From NCBI GenBank assembly GCA_017398335.1, contig JAFQGK010000031.1, positions 28,312-92,311 on the forward strand: a stretch of DNA of 64,000 nt, read 5' to 3'. Both the position numbers and the translations under genes were made by a program. Origin of the DNA: Bacteroidales bacterium (GTDB taxonomy: Bacteria > Bacteroidota > Bacteroidia > Bacteroidales > UBA932). The notes under the pieces are model-generated. The model saw nothing but the letters and a program-made list of their open reading frames with translations. It was not told the origin of the DNA and did not search any database. This document shows, one piece after another, positions 31,830 through 40,718 of this stretch; within the stretch, counting starts at the first letter, position 1; each line of letters begins with the position of its first letter.

Positions 31830-32822
31830 CTATGGAACCTCTACTGCATTGATTATTTCAGATATGATCTGATCGGTCGTCATATTTTCTGCCTCCGCTT
31901 CATATGTAAGACCGATACGGTGGCGGAGCACCTCATAGCATACTGCGCGCACATCCTCCGGAATTACATATCCTCTTCTCTTGATGAATGCATATGCCTT
32001 TGAAGCCATTGCAAGCGAGATGCTGGCACGAGGAGAAGCACCGTAAGAAATGAAATTGGCAATCTTCTCAAGCCCGTATTCCTTCGGAGTACGTGTAGCA
32101 TACACGATATCCACGATATATCTCTCGATCTTCTCATCCATATAAACATCCCTGACAACCTCACGAGCCCTGACGATATCCTCTGGTTTGAGAACTGGCT
32201 GAGCCTTAGGGAACTCACCGGAATTGTTCATCCTGATGATATGACGCTCCTCCTCCTTCTTAGGATAGGTCACTACCACCTTGAGCATGAATCGGTCGAG
32301 CTGTGCTTCAGGGAGCGGATATGTGCCCTCCTGCTCGATAGGGTTCTGGGTAGCCATCACAAGGAAAGGCTCCGGAAGCTTGAAGGTCTCGTCTCCGATT
32401 GTCACCTGGCGTTCCTGCATGGCCTCAAGAAGGGCTGACTGCACCTTTGCCGGAGATCGGTTGATCTCATCAGCAAGTACGAAATTCGCGAACACCGGAC
32501 CTTTCTTTATCTGGAACTGCTCTGTCTTCTGCGAATAGATCAGCGTACCGAGGACATCGGCAGGAAGGAGATCCGGAGTAAACTGTATACGGCTGAACTT
32601 CGAATCCACAGCCTGAGACAAAGTATTGATTGCCAAGGTCTTAGCCAAACCAGGTACACCTTCAAGAAGGATATGTCCGTTTGCAAGCAGACCTATGAGA
32701 AGATTCTCGACAAGCTGTTTCTGTCCGACGATGACCTTGTTCATCTCCATGGTCAGGATGTCCACAAAAGAACTTTCCCTTTGGATACGGTCATTCAATT
32801 CTTTGATGTTTATGCTCTCCAT
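31830..32822 (-). CDS. MoxR-type AAA ATPase
   Basis: A 330-residue cytoplasmic AAA+ ATPase of the MoxR family, first gene of the Bat operon. Walker A is LLEGVPGLAKTL (about 53-64), Walker B is FVLADEINRSPAKVQSALLEAM (sensor region, quoted in part: LADEINRSPAK), then VTIGDETF, ATQNPIEQEGTYPLPEAQLDRF (sensor 1 at ATQNP). MoxR ATPases are thought to act as chaperones for VWA-protein partners, here DUF58, BatA and BatB. Confidence 0.95.
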   Translation of the reverse strand: MESINIKELNDRIQRESSFVDILTMEMNKVIVGQKQLVENLLIGLLANGHILLEGVPGLAKTLAINTLSQAVDSKFSRIQFTPDLLPADVLGTLIYSQKTEQFQIKKGPVFANFVLADEINRSPAKVQSALLEAMQERQVTIGDETFKLPEPFLVMATQNPIEQEGTYPLPEAQLDRFMLKVVVTYPKKEEERHIIRMNNSGEFPKAQPVLKPEDIVRAREVVRDVYMDEKIERYIVDIVYATRTPKEYGLEKIANFISYGASPRASISLAMASKAYAFIKRRGYVIPEDVRAVCYEVLRHRIGLTYEAEAENMTTDQIISEIINAVEVP

Positions 32823-32837
32823 AAATATGTTTTTTGA

Positions 32838-32845
32838 TATTTTTG
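32838..32845 (+). promoter_or_regulatory. TAnnTTTG box for truA
   Basis: It reads TATTTTTG, 37 bases before the truA ATG. Confidence 0.5.
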
Positions 32846-32859
32846 CATTTTAAAACTTA

Positions 32860-32867
32860 CAAAGTTA
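32860..32867 (-). promoter_or_regulatory. TAnnTTTG box for the Bat operon
   Basis: It reads TAACTTTG on the minus strand, 37 bases before the moxR ATG. Its downstream side faces the truA box, so the two promoters overlap. Confidence 0.55.
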
Positions 32868-32882
32868 CTCATTTTTTTGAAT

Positions 32883-33683
32883 ATGCGATATCTCATAAGG
32901 CTCTCATATAACGGCGGAAAGCTATGTGGCTGGCAGATACAGCCAAACGGAACAACAGTACAAGGCGAGATCGAGAAAGCTCTTGAAACCCTTCTCGGAA
33001 TGCCAGTAACCGTTACAGGCGCCGGCCGCACGGATTCCGGTGTGAATGCCGTCAATTATATCGCGCACTTCGAACTGCCAGATGAAAGGACATTCGATGC
33101 GGCGCAGTTTCGCTACAAATTAAATGCCATCCTGCCTCACGAAATCGTCATTCACGAAATTACGGAAACATCTGTCGACTTTCACGCAAGATTTGATGCC
33201 CGGTCACGTGAATATCACTATTTCATACATTTCTGCAAAGACCCTTTCTGCGAAAGCTTTTCATACAGGATGAGGAATCGGCTCGATGTAGAGAAAATGA
33301 ACAAAGCCGCAGCACTGCTTCTGGGAGAACACGACTTCAGCTGCTTCGAGAAGGTAGGAGGCAACAATGCGACATCCATCTGTACCGTTACTGAAGCCAG
33401 CTGGCTCACATATAGGCCTACACATGTCGAAATGATGGACTTTCCATACAGGGAAGGCGATTATATCGTATTCCGCATAAAAGCAAACAGGTTCCTCAGG
33501 AATATGGTCAGGGCCGTTGTCGGCTCACTCATCGAGGTCGGAAGCGGCAAGAAAGAACCTGAATGGTTCAAGAGTCTCATTGCCTCCGGAAACCGCTCTG
33601 ACGCAGGAGCTTCGGTACCAGGAAAAGCCTTGTTTTTCAGCGGAGCGGAATATGCTTCCGAATGCCAAGAAAGGGCGAAATAA
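32883..33683 (+). CDS. truA: tRNA pseudouridine synthase A
   Basis: Converts U38-U40 of the tRNA anticodon stem to pseudouridine. The 266-residue protein has RLSYNGGKLCGWQIQPN near the N-terminus, the catalytic Asp in GAGRTDSGVNA (about residue 51), DARFDARSREYHYFI-type sequence and FRIKANRFLRNMVRAVVGSL at the C-terminal half. A TTG two codons upstream is not needed; the ATG at 32883 is chosen. Confidence 0.96.
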   Translation: MRYLIRLSYNGGKLCGWQIQPNGTTVQGEIEKALETLLGMPVTVTGAGRTDSGVNAVNYIAHFELPDERTFDAAQFRYKLNAILPHEIVIHEITETSVDFHARFDARSREYHYFIHFCKDPFCESFSYRMRNRLDVEKMNKAAALLLGEHDFSCFEKVGGNNATSICTVTEASWLTYRPTHVEMMDFPYREGDYIVFRIKANRFLRNMVRAVVGSLIEVGSGKKEPEWFKSLIASGNRSDAGASVPGKALFFSGAEYASECQERAK

Positions 33684-33708
33684 ATTTTATAATTAGCGAT
33701 TTTTTGAC

Positions 33709-33716
33709 TACTTTTG
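33709..33716 (+). promoter_or_regulatory. TAnnTTTG box for the exbB run
   Basis: It reads TACTTTTG and ends 7 bases before the first possible exbB ATG at 33724. The transcript start should fall near that ATG, so initiation is either leaderless or at the ATG at 33745. Confidence 0.65.
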
Positions 33717-33723
33717 CACGATT

Positions 33724-34446
33724 ATGCAATTTAATATTACGACTATGCTTTTTAACCTACTTCAAGCAGCAATAGACACTACTGCAATCGCACCTGCGAC
33801 ACCAGTTGCACAGGAGCACACTTTTTCTCTGATTGAAATGGCAATCAAGGGAGGATGGCTTATGCTCGTACTTCTGCTTCTTTCAATCACCGCCATCTAC
33901 ATCTTCGGAAACAAATGGTGGATGATCCGCAAGGCAGGACAGATCGACAAGAACTTCATGAAAGACATCCATGATCTGATCCATGACGGCAAGATCAAGT
34001 CGGCAATCGCTCTTTGCCAGAGATATGACTCTCCAGTGGCAAGGCTGGTGGAGAAAGGTATCGAAAGAATCGGAAGGCCTCTTCAGGACATCCAGACTGC
34101 TGTAGAGAACATGGGTAACGTAGAAGTCGGAAGACTTGAGAAGGGACTCCCGATGCTTGCGACCATCGCCGGAGGCGCTCCAATGATCGGATTCCTTGGA
34201 ACAGTAACTGGTATGATCCGCGCATTCTTTGAAATGGCGAATGCCGGCAACAATATAGACATCACACTGCTTTCCGGCGGTATATATGAAGCAATGGTAA
34301 CAACCGTGGGAGGTCTCTTCGTAGGTATCATAGCATACTTCGGTTACAACTATCTTACTTCACAGATATCGAATCTCGTGTTCAAGATGGAAAGCACGAC
34401 CATCGAATTCATCGACATGCTTCACGAACCTGCAACAATAGAGTAA
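33724..34446 (+). CDS. exbB: ExbB/TolQ/MotA family proton channel protein
   Basis: A 240-residue inner-membrane protein with three membrane segments. The first (about 40-60) is MLVLLLLSITAIYIFG; the conserved MotA/TolQ block GLPMLATIAGGAPMIGFLGTVTGMI is partly quoted as LATIAGGAPMIGFLGTVTG, and GGIYEAMVTTVGGLFVGIIAY follows. With ExbD it converts proton flow into force for TonB-dependent outer-membrane uptake. The promoter is so close that Met8 (33745) may be the real start. First gene of exbB-exbD-tonB. Confidence 0.93.
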   Translation: MQFNITTMLFNLLQAAIDTTAIAPATPVAQEHTFSLIEMAIKGGWLMLVLLLLSITAIYIFGNKWWMIRKAGQIDKNFMKDIHDLIHDGKIKSAIALCQRYDSPVARLVEKGIERIGRPLQDIQTAVENMGNVEVGRLEKGLPMLATIAGGAPMIGFLGTVTGMIRAFFEMANAGNNIDITLLSGGIYEAMVTTVGGLFVGIIAYFGYNYLTSQISNLVFKMESTTIEFIDMLHEPATIE

Positions 34447-34449
34447 CAT

Positions 34450-34863
34450 ATGGCCATCAAGAGAACAACCAAAGTGGATTCAGGATTCTCGATGTCGTCA
34501 ATGACCGACATCGTGTTTCTGCTTCTCATCTTCTTTCTGGTGACCTCGACGCTCATCAACCCTAACGCCCTTAAGCTTCTTCTTCCGAAAAGCACAGGGC
34601 AGGTGTCGGCAAAGGCTACAGTCAGCGTATCAATCAAGCATTGGCACGAAGATGACACATTCTCTTACCACATCAACGGCGAAGAGACACCGATAAGGTT
34701 TGACGAAATCGAGGACGGTCTGATAGAGCTCCTCCAGAATGAAGAAGATCCGACATTCTCGATATATGCTGACGAGACTGTTCCGATCAAAGAAGTTGTG
34801 GCAGTAATGAATATTGCCAAAAGGAATCATTATAAGGTGATAATGGCGACTTCGCCGGAATAA
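34450..34863 (+). CDS. exbD: ExbD/TolR family protein
   Basis: A 137-residue protein with one N-terminal membrane helix containing the proton-relay Asp: SSMTDIVFLLLIFFLVTST. A periplasmic domain of about 95 residues follows. It begins 3 bases after the exbB stop, and the spacing indicates co-translation. It partners ExbB and TonB. Confidence 0.93.
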   Translation: MAIKRTTKVDSGFSMSSMTDIVFLLLIFFLVTSTLINPNALKLLLPKSTGQVSAKATVSVSIKHWHEDDTFSYHINGEETPIRFDEIEDGLIELLQNEEDPTFSIYADETVPIKEVVAVMNIAKRNHYKVIMATSPE

Positions 34864-34878
34864 GCCAGAAAAAGACAT

Positions 34879-35667
34879 ATGGCAGACAGACAGTACATAT
34901 ATGAGCGCAACAGACAGAACGCAGTATCCAGGACGACAGGTGTCGTTCTTACTGTAGCCGTGCATGCATGCCTGATTGCCTGCTGCTTCATAACCGGATT
35001 CACATATCTTGATCCTCCACCGCCAGAAAAGGAACAGATATTGATTGAATTCGAAGAAGACGAGATCAGGAAGCCGAAGCAGACATGGAACGGCAGCAGG
35101 CCTCGTGCTGAAGTGCCAAGCAAGGATATAAATCTTATACAGGAGTCCGAGGCCATGTACAAAGGCTCGAAAGCCAACGAGGCTCCGGAAGCTACAGTAG
35201 GTGACCAGGGAGACGTCGAGGTACCGGAGCCGCCAAGGGAAAAGCCTATTGACAGAAGGGCTCTGTTCTCTGCGGCAAACAACAAGACTGAGAAAGACAC
35301 TCTGGCTGCACAGACGGCACGCGAAGTGACTGATGCTCTGAAGGCAGGACATGCCCTTGGAAATACCAGGACAGGAGAGACTCAGGGCGAGCCTAAGGCA
35401 AAACTGGCGGGCAGAACGGTTAACGGAACACTTCCGAAGCCAAGCTACCCAATTCAGAGTGAAGGAACTGTTGTAGTAGATATATGGGTAGACAACTACG
35501 GACAGGTACAGAAGGCGGTAGCAGGTGCAGAAGGCACCAATGTAACAGACAAGACACTCTGGCAGGCTGCAAGAAAAGCTGCACTGGGAGCGCACTTCAA
35601 CATGAGTGCAGATGCCCCTGCTATGCAGAAAGGAACGATAACATACAAATTCAGAATAACAGATTAA
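34879..35667 (+). CDS. TonB-like energy transducer
   Basis: A 262-residue protein with a short cytoplasmic N-terminus and one membrane anchor (GVVLTVAVHACLIACCFITG, about residues 21-40, carrying the His seen in TonB anchors). A proline- and charge-rich periplasmic linker (PPPPEKEQILIEFEEDE) leads to a C-terminal TonB fold of about 80 residues (PSYPIQSEGTVVVDIWVDN, GTITYKFRITD). It transmits energy from ExbB-ExbD to outer-membrane receptors. Many Bacteroidota have several such sets; the receptor served is unknown. Confidence 0.88.
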   Translation: MADRQYIYERNRQNAVSRTTGVVLTVAVHACLIACCFITGFTYLDPPPPEKEQILIEFEEDEIRKPKQTWNGSRPRAEVPSKDINLIQESEAMYKGSKANEAPEATVGDQGDVEVPEPPREKPIDRRALFSAANNKTEKDTLAAQTAREVTDALKAGHALGNTRTGETQGEPKAKLAGRTVNGTLPKPSYPIQSEGTVVVDIWVDNYGQVQKAVAGAEGTNVTDKTLWQAARKAALGAHFNMSADAPAMQKGTITYKFRITD

Positions 35668-35725
35668 GTACAGTTGGCGTGAGCCAAGAATATTAACACT
35701 TTAAATGCCGAGAAGGCACAATACA

Positions 35726-37066
35726 ATGGAAGACAACAGAAGAGGCGGCAACGGCCGCAAGAGACCAAGAATCTCACGCACGTCAAACGGCGAGACAAGG
35801 TCATCAGGTAGCTTCGGTGGCGAGAGAAAGTCATTCGGAGGAGAGAGGAGATCATTCAGCAACGACAGACCACGCAGGTCATACGGAGAAAGTTCTGAAA
35901 GAAGAAGCTACGGGGAGAACTCCGAGAGAAGGAGCTACGACGAAGGATCTAGAAACTTCGGTGGCGAGAGGAGATCATTCGGAGGAGAGAAGAGATCATT
36001 CGGAAGCGACAGACCACGCAGGTCATATGGCGAAGGTTCCGAAAGAAGAAGTTACGGAGATAACTCTGAAAGAAGGAGCTATGGCGAAGGATCTAGAAGC
36101 TTCAAGGGGGAAAGGAAATCATTCGGCGGCGACAGAAAGCCGTTCGGAGGTGATAGAAAACCATTCGGAAGGAAGCCTGCTGCAGGCGGAAGAGGCGGAT
36201 TCAATTCAGCAAAGAAGAGTTTCAACAAGAAGGACCTCAACTACTTCCGTAATGAGGAGGAAAGCGGAATCAACAGAATGATTGAGAGAAGGCCACAGCT
36301 TAACGCGGACCTTTACTCTGATAACGATATGGTGAACATCCCTGTAAAGGAAGAGGTTCGTCTCAACAAGTACATCGCCAACTCAGGTGTCTGCTCCAGA
36401 AGAGAGGCTGACAATTTCATTATGGCCGGTGTGGTTACCGTGAACGGAGAAGTAGTGACTGAGCTTGGAACAAAGATCAACATCAACACAGACGACGTCA
36501 GGTTCAACGGTGAAAGACTCAAGGGCGAGGCTAAGATATACATCGTTATGAACAAGCCTAAGGGATATGTAACCACTGCAAGCGATCCACATGCCGACAA
36601 GACTGTCATGGACCTCCTCAAGAGCTGCCCTACAAGGGTATTCCCTGTGGGAAGACTTGACAAGAACACTACAGGAGTGCTCATGTTTACAAACGACGGT
36701 GAGATTGCAGAGAAACTGACTCACCCGTCATATGACAAGAAGAAGATCTATCAGGTGTCTCTTGACAACAAGCTGAAAAGAGAGGACTTCGACAAGATCA
36801 TGAGCGGCATCGAACTGTCGGACGGAGTGATAGCTGCTGACGAACTCGAATACATCGAGGAGGACGATCACCGCAAGCTCGGTATCGAGATCCATTCGGG
36901 AAAGAACCGTATCGTAAGAAGGATTTTCGAATCTCTCGGCTATGAGGTAAAGGCTCTTGACAGAGTTTACTTCGCAGGCCTGACCAAGAAGGGAATCAAG
37001 AGAGGAGAATGGAGATACCTTACAGAAGGTGAGATCAACCTTCTCAGAATGGGTGCATACCTTTAA
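35726..37066 (+). CDS. rluB: Pseudouridine synthase, RluB/RsuA family, with long basic repeat tail
   Basis: A 446-residue protein. Residues 1-165 are a disordered, Arg/Ser/Gly/Glu-rich tail with repeats such as ERRSYGE, GGERRSFGG and GSDRPRRSYGEG. An S4 RNA-binding domain follows (VRLNKYIANSGVCSRREADNF, quoted in part: RLNKYIANSGVCSRREA), then the synthase domain with FPVGRLDKNTTGVLMFTNDG containing the catalytic Asp. It isomerises a uridine in 23S rRNA (the RluB type is inferred). The frame starts 21 bases earlier, but MEDNRRGG is the more usual start. It follows tonB by 58 bases. Confidence 0.92.
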   Translation: MEDNRRGGNGRKRPRISRTSNGETRSSGSFGGERKSFGGERRSFSNDRPRRSYGESSERRSYGENSERRSYDEGSRNFGGERRSFGGEKRSFGSDRPRRSYGEGSERRSYGDNSERRSYGEGSRSFKGERKSFGGDRKPFGGDRKPFGRKPAAGGRGGFNSAKKSFNKKDLNYFRNEEESGINRMIERRPQLNADLYSDNDMVNIPVKEEVRLNKYIANSGVCSRREADNFIMAGVVTVNGEVVTELGTKININTDDVRFNGERLKGEAKIYIVMNKPKGYVTTASDPHADKTVMDLLKSCPTRVFPVGRLDKNTTGVLMFTNDGEIAEKLTHPSYDKKKIYQVSLDNKLKREDFDKIMSGIELSDGVIAADELEYIEEDDHRKLGIEIHSGKNRIVRRIFESLGYEVKALDRVYFAGLTKKGIKRGEWRYLTEGEINLLRMGAYL

Positions 37067-37095
37067 TATATAAGAGGCAACACCTTATTATACAT

Positions 37096-37992
37096 ATGAA
37101 CGATACCAAGAAGAAACACCGCGCAGGATTTGTCAACATTATCGGTAATCCGAATGTAGGCAAATCCACGCTTATGAATGCCCTCGTCGGAGAAAAGCTT
37201 TCCATCGTCACTGCAAAGGCACAGACGACAAGGCACAGAATCATGGGTATTGTGAACGGAGACGACTATCAAATCGTGTATTCCGACACTCCCGGCATCC
37301 TGAAGCCTAACTACAGACTGCAGAAGAGCATGATGAACTTCGTAGACACCGCCATCGGCGATGCCGACATCATACTTTATGTAACCGACACAGTGGAAAA
37401 AGGCGACAAGAACGACGAATATATATCCAAACTTCAGAAGATTGACTGTCCTGTCATATTGGTAATCAACAAGATAGACATAAGTTCACAGGAACAGGTC
37501 CTTGAACTTATGAACTGGTGGAAGGAGCAGCTACCGAAAGCTGTCATATTCCCTGCATCGGCTCAGGAGAAGTTCAATCTTGACAATATCTTCGATGCAA
37601 TAGTCGCTAATCTTCCGGAAGCACCGGCATGGTATGACAAGGACGTATTCACCGACAAGAATCTTCGTTTCTTCGCTTCTGAAATTGTCAGAGAGAAGAT
37701 TTTCCTCAACTACAAGGAGGAGATTCCATACTGCTGCGAAGTAGCTATCGAGGAGTTCAAGGAAGGAGCTGAAAGATACGACATAAGCGGTGTCATATAT
37801 GTGATGCGGGACACGCAGAAGGGTATAATCATCGGCAAAGGAGGACAGTCCCTCAAGAAAGTCGGTACCCAGGCGCGCATCGATATGGAAGACTTCTTCC
37901 AGAAGAAGGTATTCCTTTCACTATATGTGAAGGTCGACCCGGACTGGAGGGAAAGCAAGAAGGAATTGAGAAAGTTCGGTTACGAATATTAA
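37096..37992 (+). CDS. era: GTPase Era
   Basis: A 298-residue GTPase needed for 16S rRNA maturation and 30S assembly. It has G1 GNPNVGKST, G3 DTPG, G4 NKID and G5 SAQ. The C-terminal KH domain has GVIYVMRDTQKGIIIGKGG-type sequence (GIIIGKGGQSLKKVG) that binds the 3' end of 16S rRNA. It is 29 bases after rluB. Confidence 0.98.
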   Translation: MNDTKKKHRAGFVNIIGNPNVGKSTLMNALVGEKLSIVTAKAQTTRHRIMGIVNGDDYQIVYSDTPGILKPNYRLQKSMMNFVDTAIGDADIILYVTDTVEKGDKNDEYISKLQKIDCPVILVINKIDISSQEQVLELMNWWKEQLPKAVIFPASAQEKFNLDNIFDAIVANLPEAPAWYDKDVFTDKNLRFFASEIVREKIFLNYKEEIPYCCEVAIEEFKEGAERYDISGVIYVMRDTQKGIIIGKGGQSLKKVGTQARIDMEDFFQKKVFLSLYVKVDPDWRESKKELRKFGYEY

Positions 37993-38030
37993 CAGGCGGA
38001 GTCGCCGAGTTGAAACAAGTGAGGTAATTT

Positions 38031-40718
38031 ATGAGTATTGAAGAAATCGATCTCCCTGAAGAGGGTAAGAACGAGGAGGAAATTGTAGAAACTACGCCAG
38101 GCAAGTTTGACAGGCTGCTGGGAGAACACAGCAGGAAGTTCAAGCTTTCCGGAATGTTCAAGGACTGGTTCCTTGACTATTCTTCATATGTGATTCTGTA
38201 CAGAGCCGTTCCGCACATTGTGGATGGTATGAAACCTGTGCAGAGGCGTGTGCTTCATGCAATGTGGCGTATCGACGACGGCAGATATACCAAGGTTGCA
38301 AATATCGTGGGACAGGCGATGCAGTTCCATCCTCACGGCGACCAGTCGATCCTGGGTGCTCTCGTGCAGCTGGGACAGAAGAATTATCTGGTAGACTGCC
38401 AGGGTAACTGGGGTAACATCCTCACAGGCGATTCTAACGCGGCACCTCGATATATCGAGGCCCGTCTGAGCAAATTCGCAAAGGAGGTTGTCTTCAATCC
38501 GAAGACAACCAACTGGATGACTTCATACGACGGTCGTAACCAGGAGCCTGTAGAGCTTCCTATCAAATTCCCGCTCCTGCTAGCCCAAGGTACGGAAGGT
38601 ATTGCAGTCGGTCTTGCTTCAAAGATTCTTCCTCACAACTTCAATGAGCTGATCGATGCATCGATCGCCATTCTTCAGGGCAAGGATTTCGAGATATATC
38701 CGGACTTCCCTACCGGCGGTTATGCAGACTGCACGAAATATATGAAGGGTCAGAGAGGCGGAGTTGTCAAGGTGCGTGCAAAGATCGACAAGATCGACAA
38801 GAATACATTGGCTATCACCGAGATACCATATGGCAAGACGACTCATGTCATCATTGATTCCATCCTGAAGGCAAAGGATAAGGGCAAGATCAAGATCAAG
38901 AAGATCGAAGACCTAACAACCAAGACAGCCAATATCCTCATCCATCTTCCTAATGACGTATCTCCGGACAAGACAATAGATGCACTCTACGCATTCACTG
39001 ACTGCGAGGTGTCGATATCTCCGAACACATGTGTGATTGTGGATCACAAGCCTCAGTTCCTCAGTGTCGATGATGTTCTCCGCTACAGTACGGAGCACAC
39101 TAAGTCACTGCTGGGGCAGGAACTTCAGATAAGGCTGGACGAATTGGAGAACGAGTGGCACTACAGCTCGCTCGAGAAGATTTTCTTTGAGAACAAGGTA
39201 TATAAGATTCTCGAGAAAGATGCAGAAAGCTGGGAAGAACAGTTGAAGGCCGTTTTCGAGAAAATGTTGACATACCAGAAGCTCCTCAAGAGGCCTATCG
39301 TGATGGAAGACATCAACAAGCTTGTTGAGAAGCCGGTGAGGAAGATTTCCAAGTTTGATGTGAAGGCTGTCGAGGAGAAGCTCCGCGGCATAGAGGATGA
39401 GATGGACGAGGTACAGAATCATCTCGATCATCTCACTGACTTCACTATCAATTATTTCAAGAACCTCAAGAAGAAATACGGCAAGGACTATCCGCGTCTT
39501 ACAGAGTTGACAGGATTCGAATCAATCGCTGTCACCAGAGTCGTGAACAACAATGCGAAACTTTATGCGAACAAGGCTGAGGGTTTTGTAGGCATCAACC
39601 TGAAGAAGGAAGACAATGCTGAACTCATCTGCGAGTGTTCCGACCTTTCCGAGATAATCGTTATCCGTAAGGATGGAAAATATGTGGTGACCAAGGTTTC
39701 GGAGAAGGCCTTCTTCGGCAAGGATATCCTTTATGTGGGTGTATTCGACAGAAATGACCAGAGGACTATCTACAATGTGATCTATCGTGAAGGAAAGACT
39801 TCTGTCAGCTATGCGAAGAGGTTTGCCGTTACCAGTGTCACTCGCGACAAGGAATATGATATAACTCAGGGTACTCCAGGCTCGGTAATCCTTTGGTTCA
39901 CAGTCAATCACAACGCCGAGGCAGAGACTGTCAAGATATATTACAGGCAGCGTCCGAAGCTGAAGAAGCTTATTGATGAATATGATTTCTCTCAACTTCT
40001 GATCAAGGGACGTGCGTCGAGAGGTAATCTCGTATCCAAGAATTCCATACAGAAAATCCTTCTGAAGTCGAAGGGTGTTTCAACTATGGGCGGCAAGGAC
40101 ATCTGGTTTGACGAGGATATCCAGAGACTCAACGAAGACGAGCGTGGTCTGCATCTGGGTCAGTTCAATACCGGAGACCATATTCTGGCAATATTCAAGG
40201 ACGGAACATATTATACGACTTCATTCGACCTGAGCAACAGATATCAGGGTGAGCTGCTGAAGATCGAGAAGCTTGATGTCAACAAGGTATATACAGCGCT
40301 TTACTATGACAAGGGTGTGGGGGCTTTCTATGTGAAGAGGTTCTCATTCGATGTAAGCGACAACACACCGGTAAATTTCATCTCCGAATCAAAGGGGTCA
40401 TATCTTGTGGCTTTGAGCGACGACAAGCATCCTCAGTTCGAAATCACATTCGGTGGCAAGCATGAACACAGAGAGGCTGAAAATGTCGATGCGGAGGAGT
40501 TCATTGCAAAGAAGGGTCTTCAGGCTAAGGGTAAGAAAGTCAGCGCCATGGATGTCAAGTCGGTGAAGTTCATCGAACCTATTCACAGGCCGGAAGATGA
40601 TGTAAGGCAGGAAGAGTCTGAGGCTGAGAATCAGGCAGGTGAGATTGATAATTCTGATGTTGAGGAGGTTATCGACCTAGATGTTGCCGGAGAAGACGGA
40701 CAGCTTAGTTTATTCTGA
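38031..40718 (+). CDS. parC: DNA topoisomerase IV subunit A (ParC/GyrA family)
   Basis: An 895-residue type IIA topoisomerase A subunit that cuts and passes DNA to decatenate daughter chromosomes. It has the winged-helix region (KPVQRRVLHAMWRIDDGR, VGQAMQFHPHGDQSI) and the catalytic Tyr in SNAAPRYIEARL (about residue 141). A long coiled coil (about 400-480) and a C-terminal beta-propeller-like part follow, then an acidic tail. The GyrA-box motif was not seen and the N-terminus is shorter than typical GyrA, so ParC is preferred. No parE is next to it. Its stop overlaps aroK by one base. Confidence 0.9.
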   Translation: MSIEEIDLPEEGKNEEEIVETTPGKFDRLLGEHSRKFKLSGMFKDWFLDYSSYVILYRAVPHIVDGMKPVQRRVLHAMWRIDDGRYTKVANIVGQAMQFHPHGDQSILGALVQLGQKNYLVDCQGNWGNILTGDSNAAPRYIEARLSKFAKEVVFNPKTTNWMTSYDGRNQEPVELPIKFPLLLAQGTEGIAVGLASKILPHNFNELIDASIAILQGKDFEIYPDFPTGGYADCTKYMKGQRGGVVKVRAKIDKIDKNTLAITEIPYGKTTHVIIDSILKAKDKGKIKIKKIEDLTTKTANILIHLPNDVSPDKTIDALYAFTDCEVSISPNTCVIVDHKPQFLSVDDVLRYSTEHTKSLLGQELQIRLDELENEWHYSSLEKIFFENKVYKILEKDAESWEEQLKAVFEKMLTYQKLLKRPIVMEDINKLVEKPVRKISKFDVKAVEEKLRGIEDEMDEVQNHLDHLTDFTINYFKNLKKKYGKDYPRLTELTGFESIAVTRVVNNNAKLYANKAEGFVGINLKKEDNAELICECSDLSEIIVIRKDGKYVVTKVSEKAFFGKDILYVGVFDRNDQRTIYNVIYREGKTSVSYAKRFAVTSVTRDKEYDITQGTPGSVILWFTVNHNAEAETVKIYYRQRPKLKKLIDEYDFSQLLIKGRASRGNLVSKNSIQKILLKSKGVSTMGGKDIWFDEDIQRLNEDERGLHLGQFNTGDHILAIFKDGTYYTTSFDLSNRYQGELLKIEKLDVNKVYTALYYDKGVGAFYVKRFSFDVSDNTPVNFISESKGSYLVALSDDKHPQFEITFGGKHEHREAENVDAEEFIAKKGLQAKGKKVSAMDVKSVKFIEPIHRPEDDVRQEESEAENQAGEIDNSDVEEVIDLDVAGEDGQLSLF

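Noticed and set aside
31620-31872. Small repetitive proteins encoded by the 21-bp array on either strand
   Set aside because: The frames are open only because the unit is a multiple of three; there is no promoter or ribosome site of their own and no protein-like composition.
34630-35595. 321-codon minus-strand frame across exbD and tonB
   Set aside because: Antisense shadow with Cys/Ser/Arg-rich composition; the plus strand encodes recognisable ExbD and TonB.
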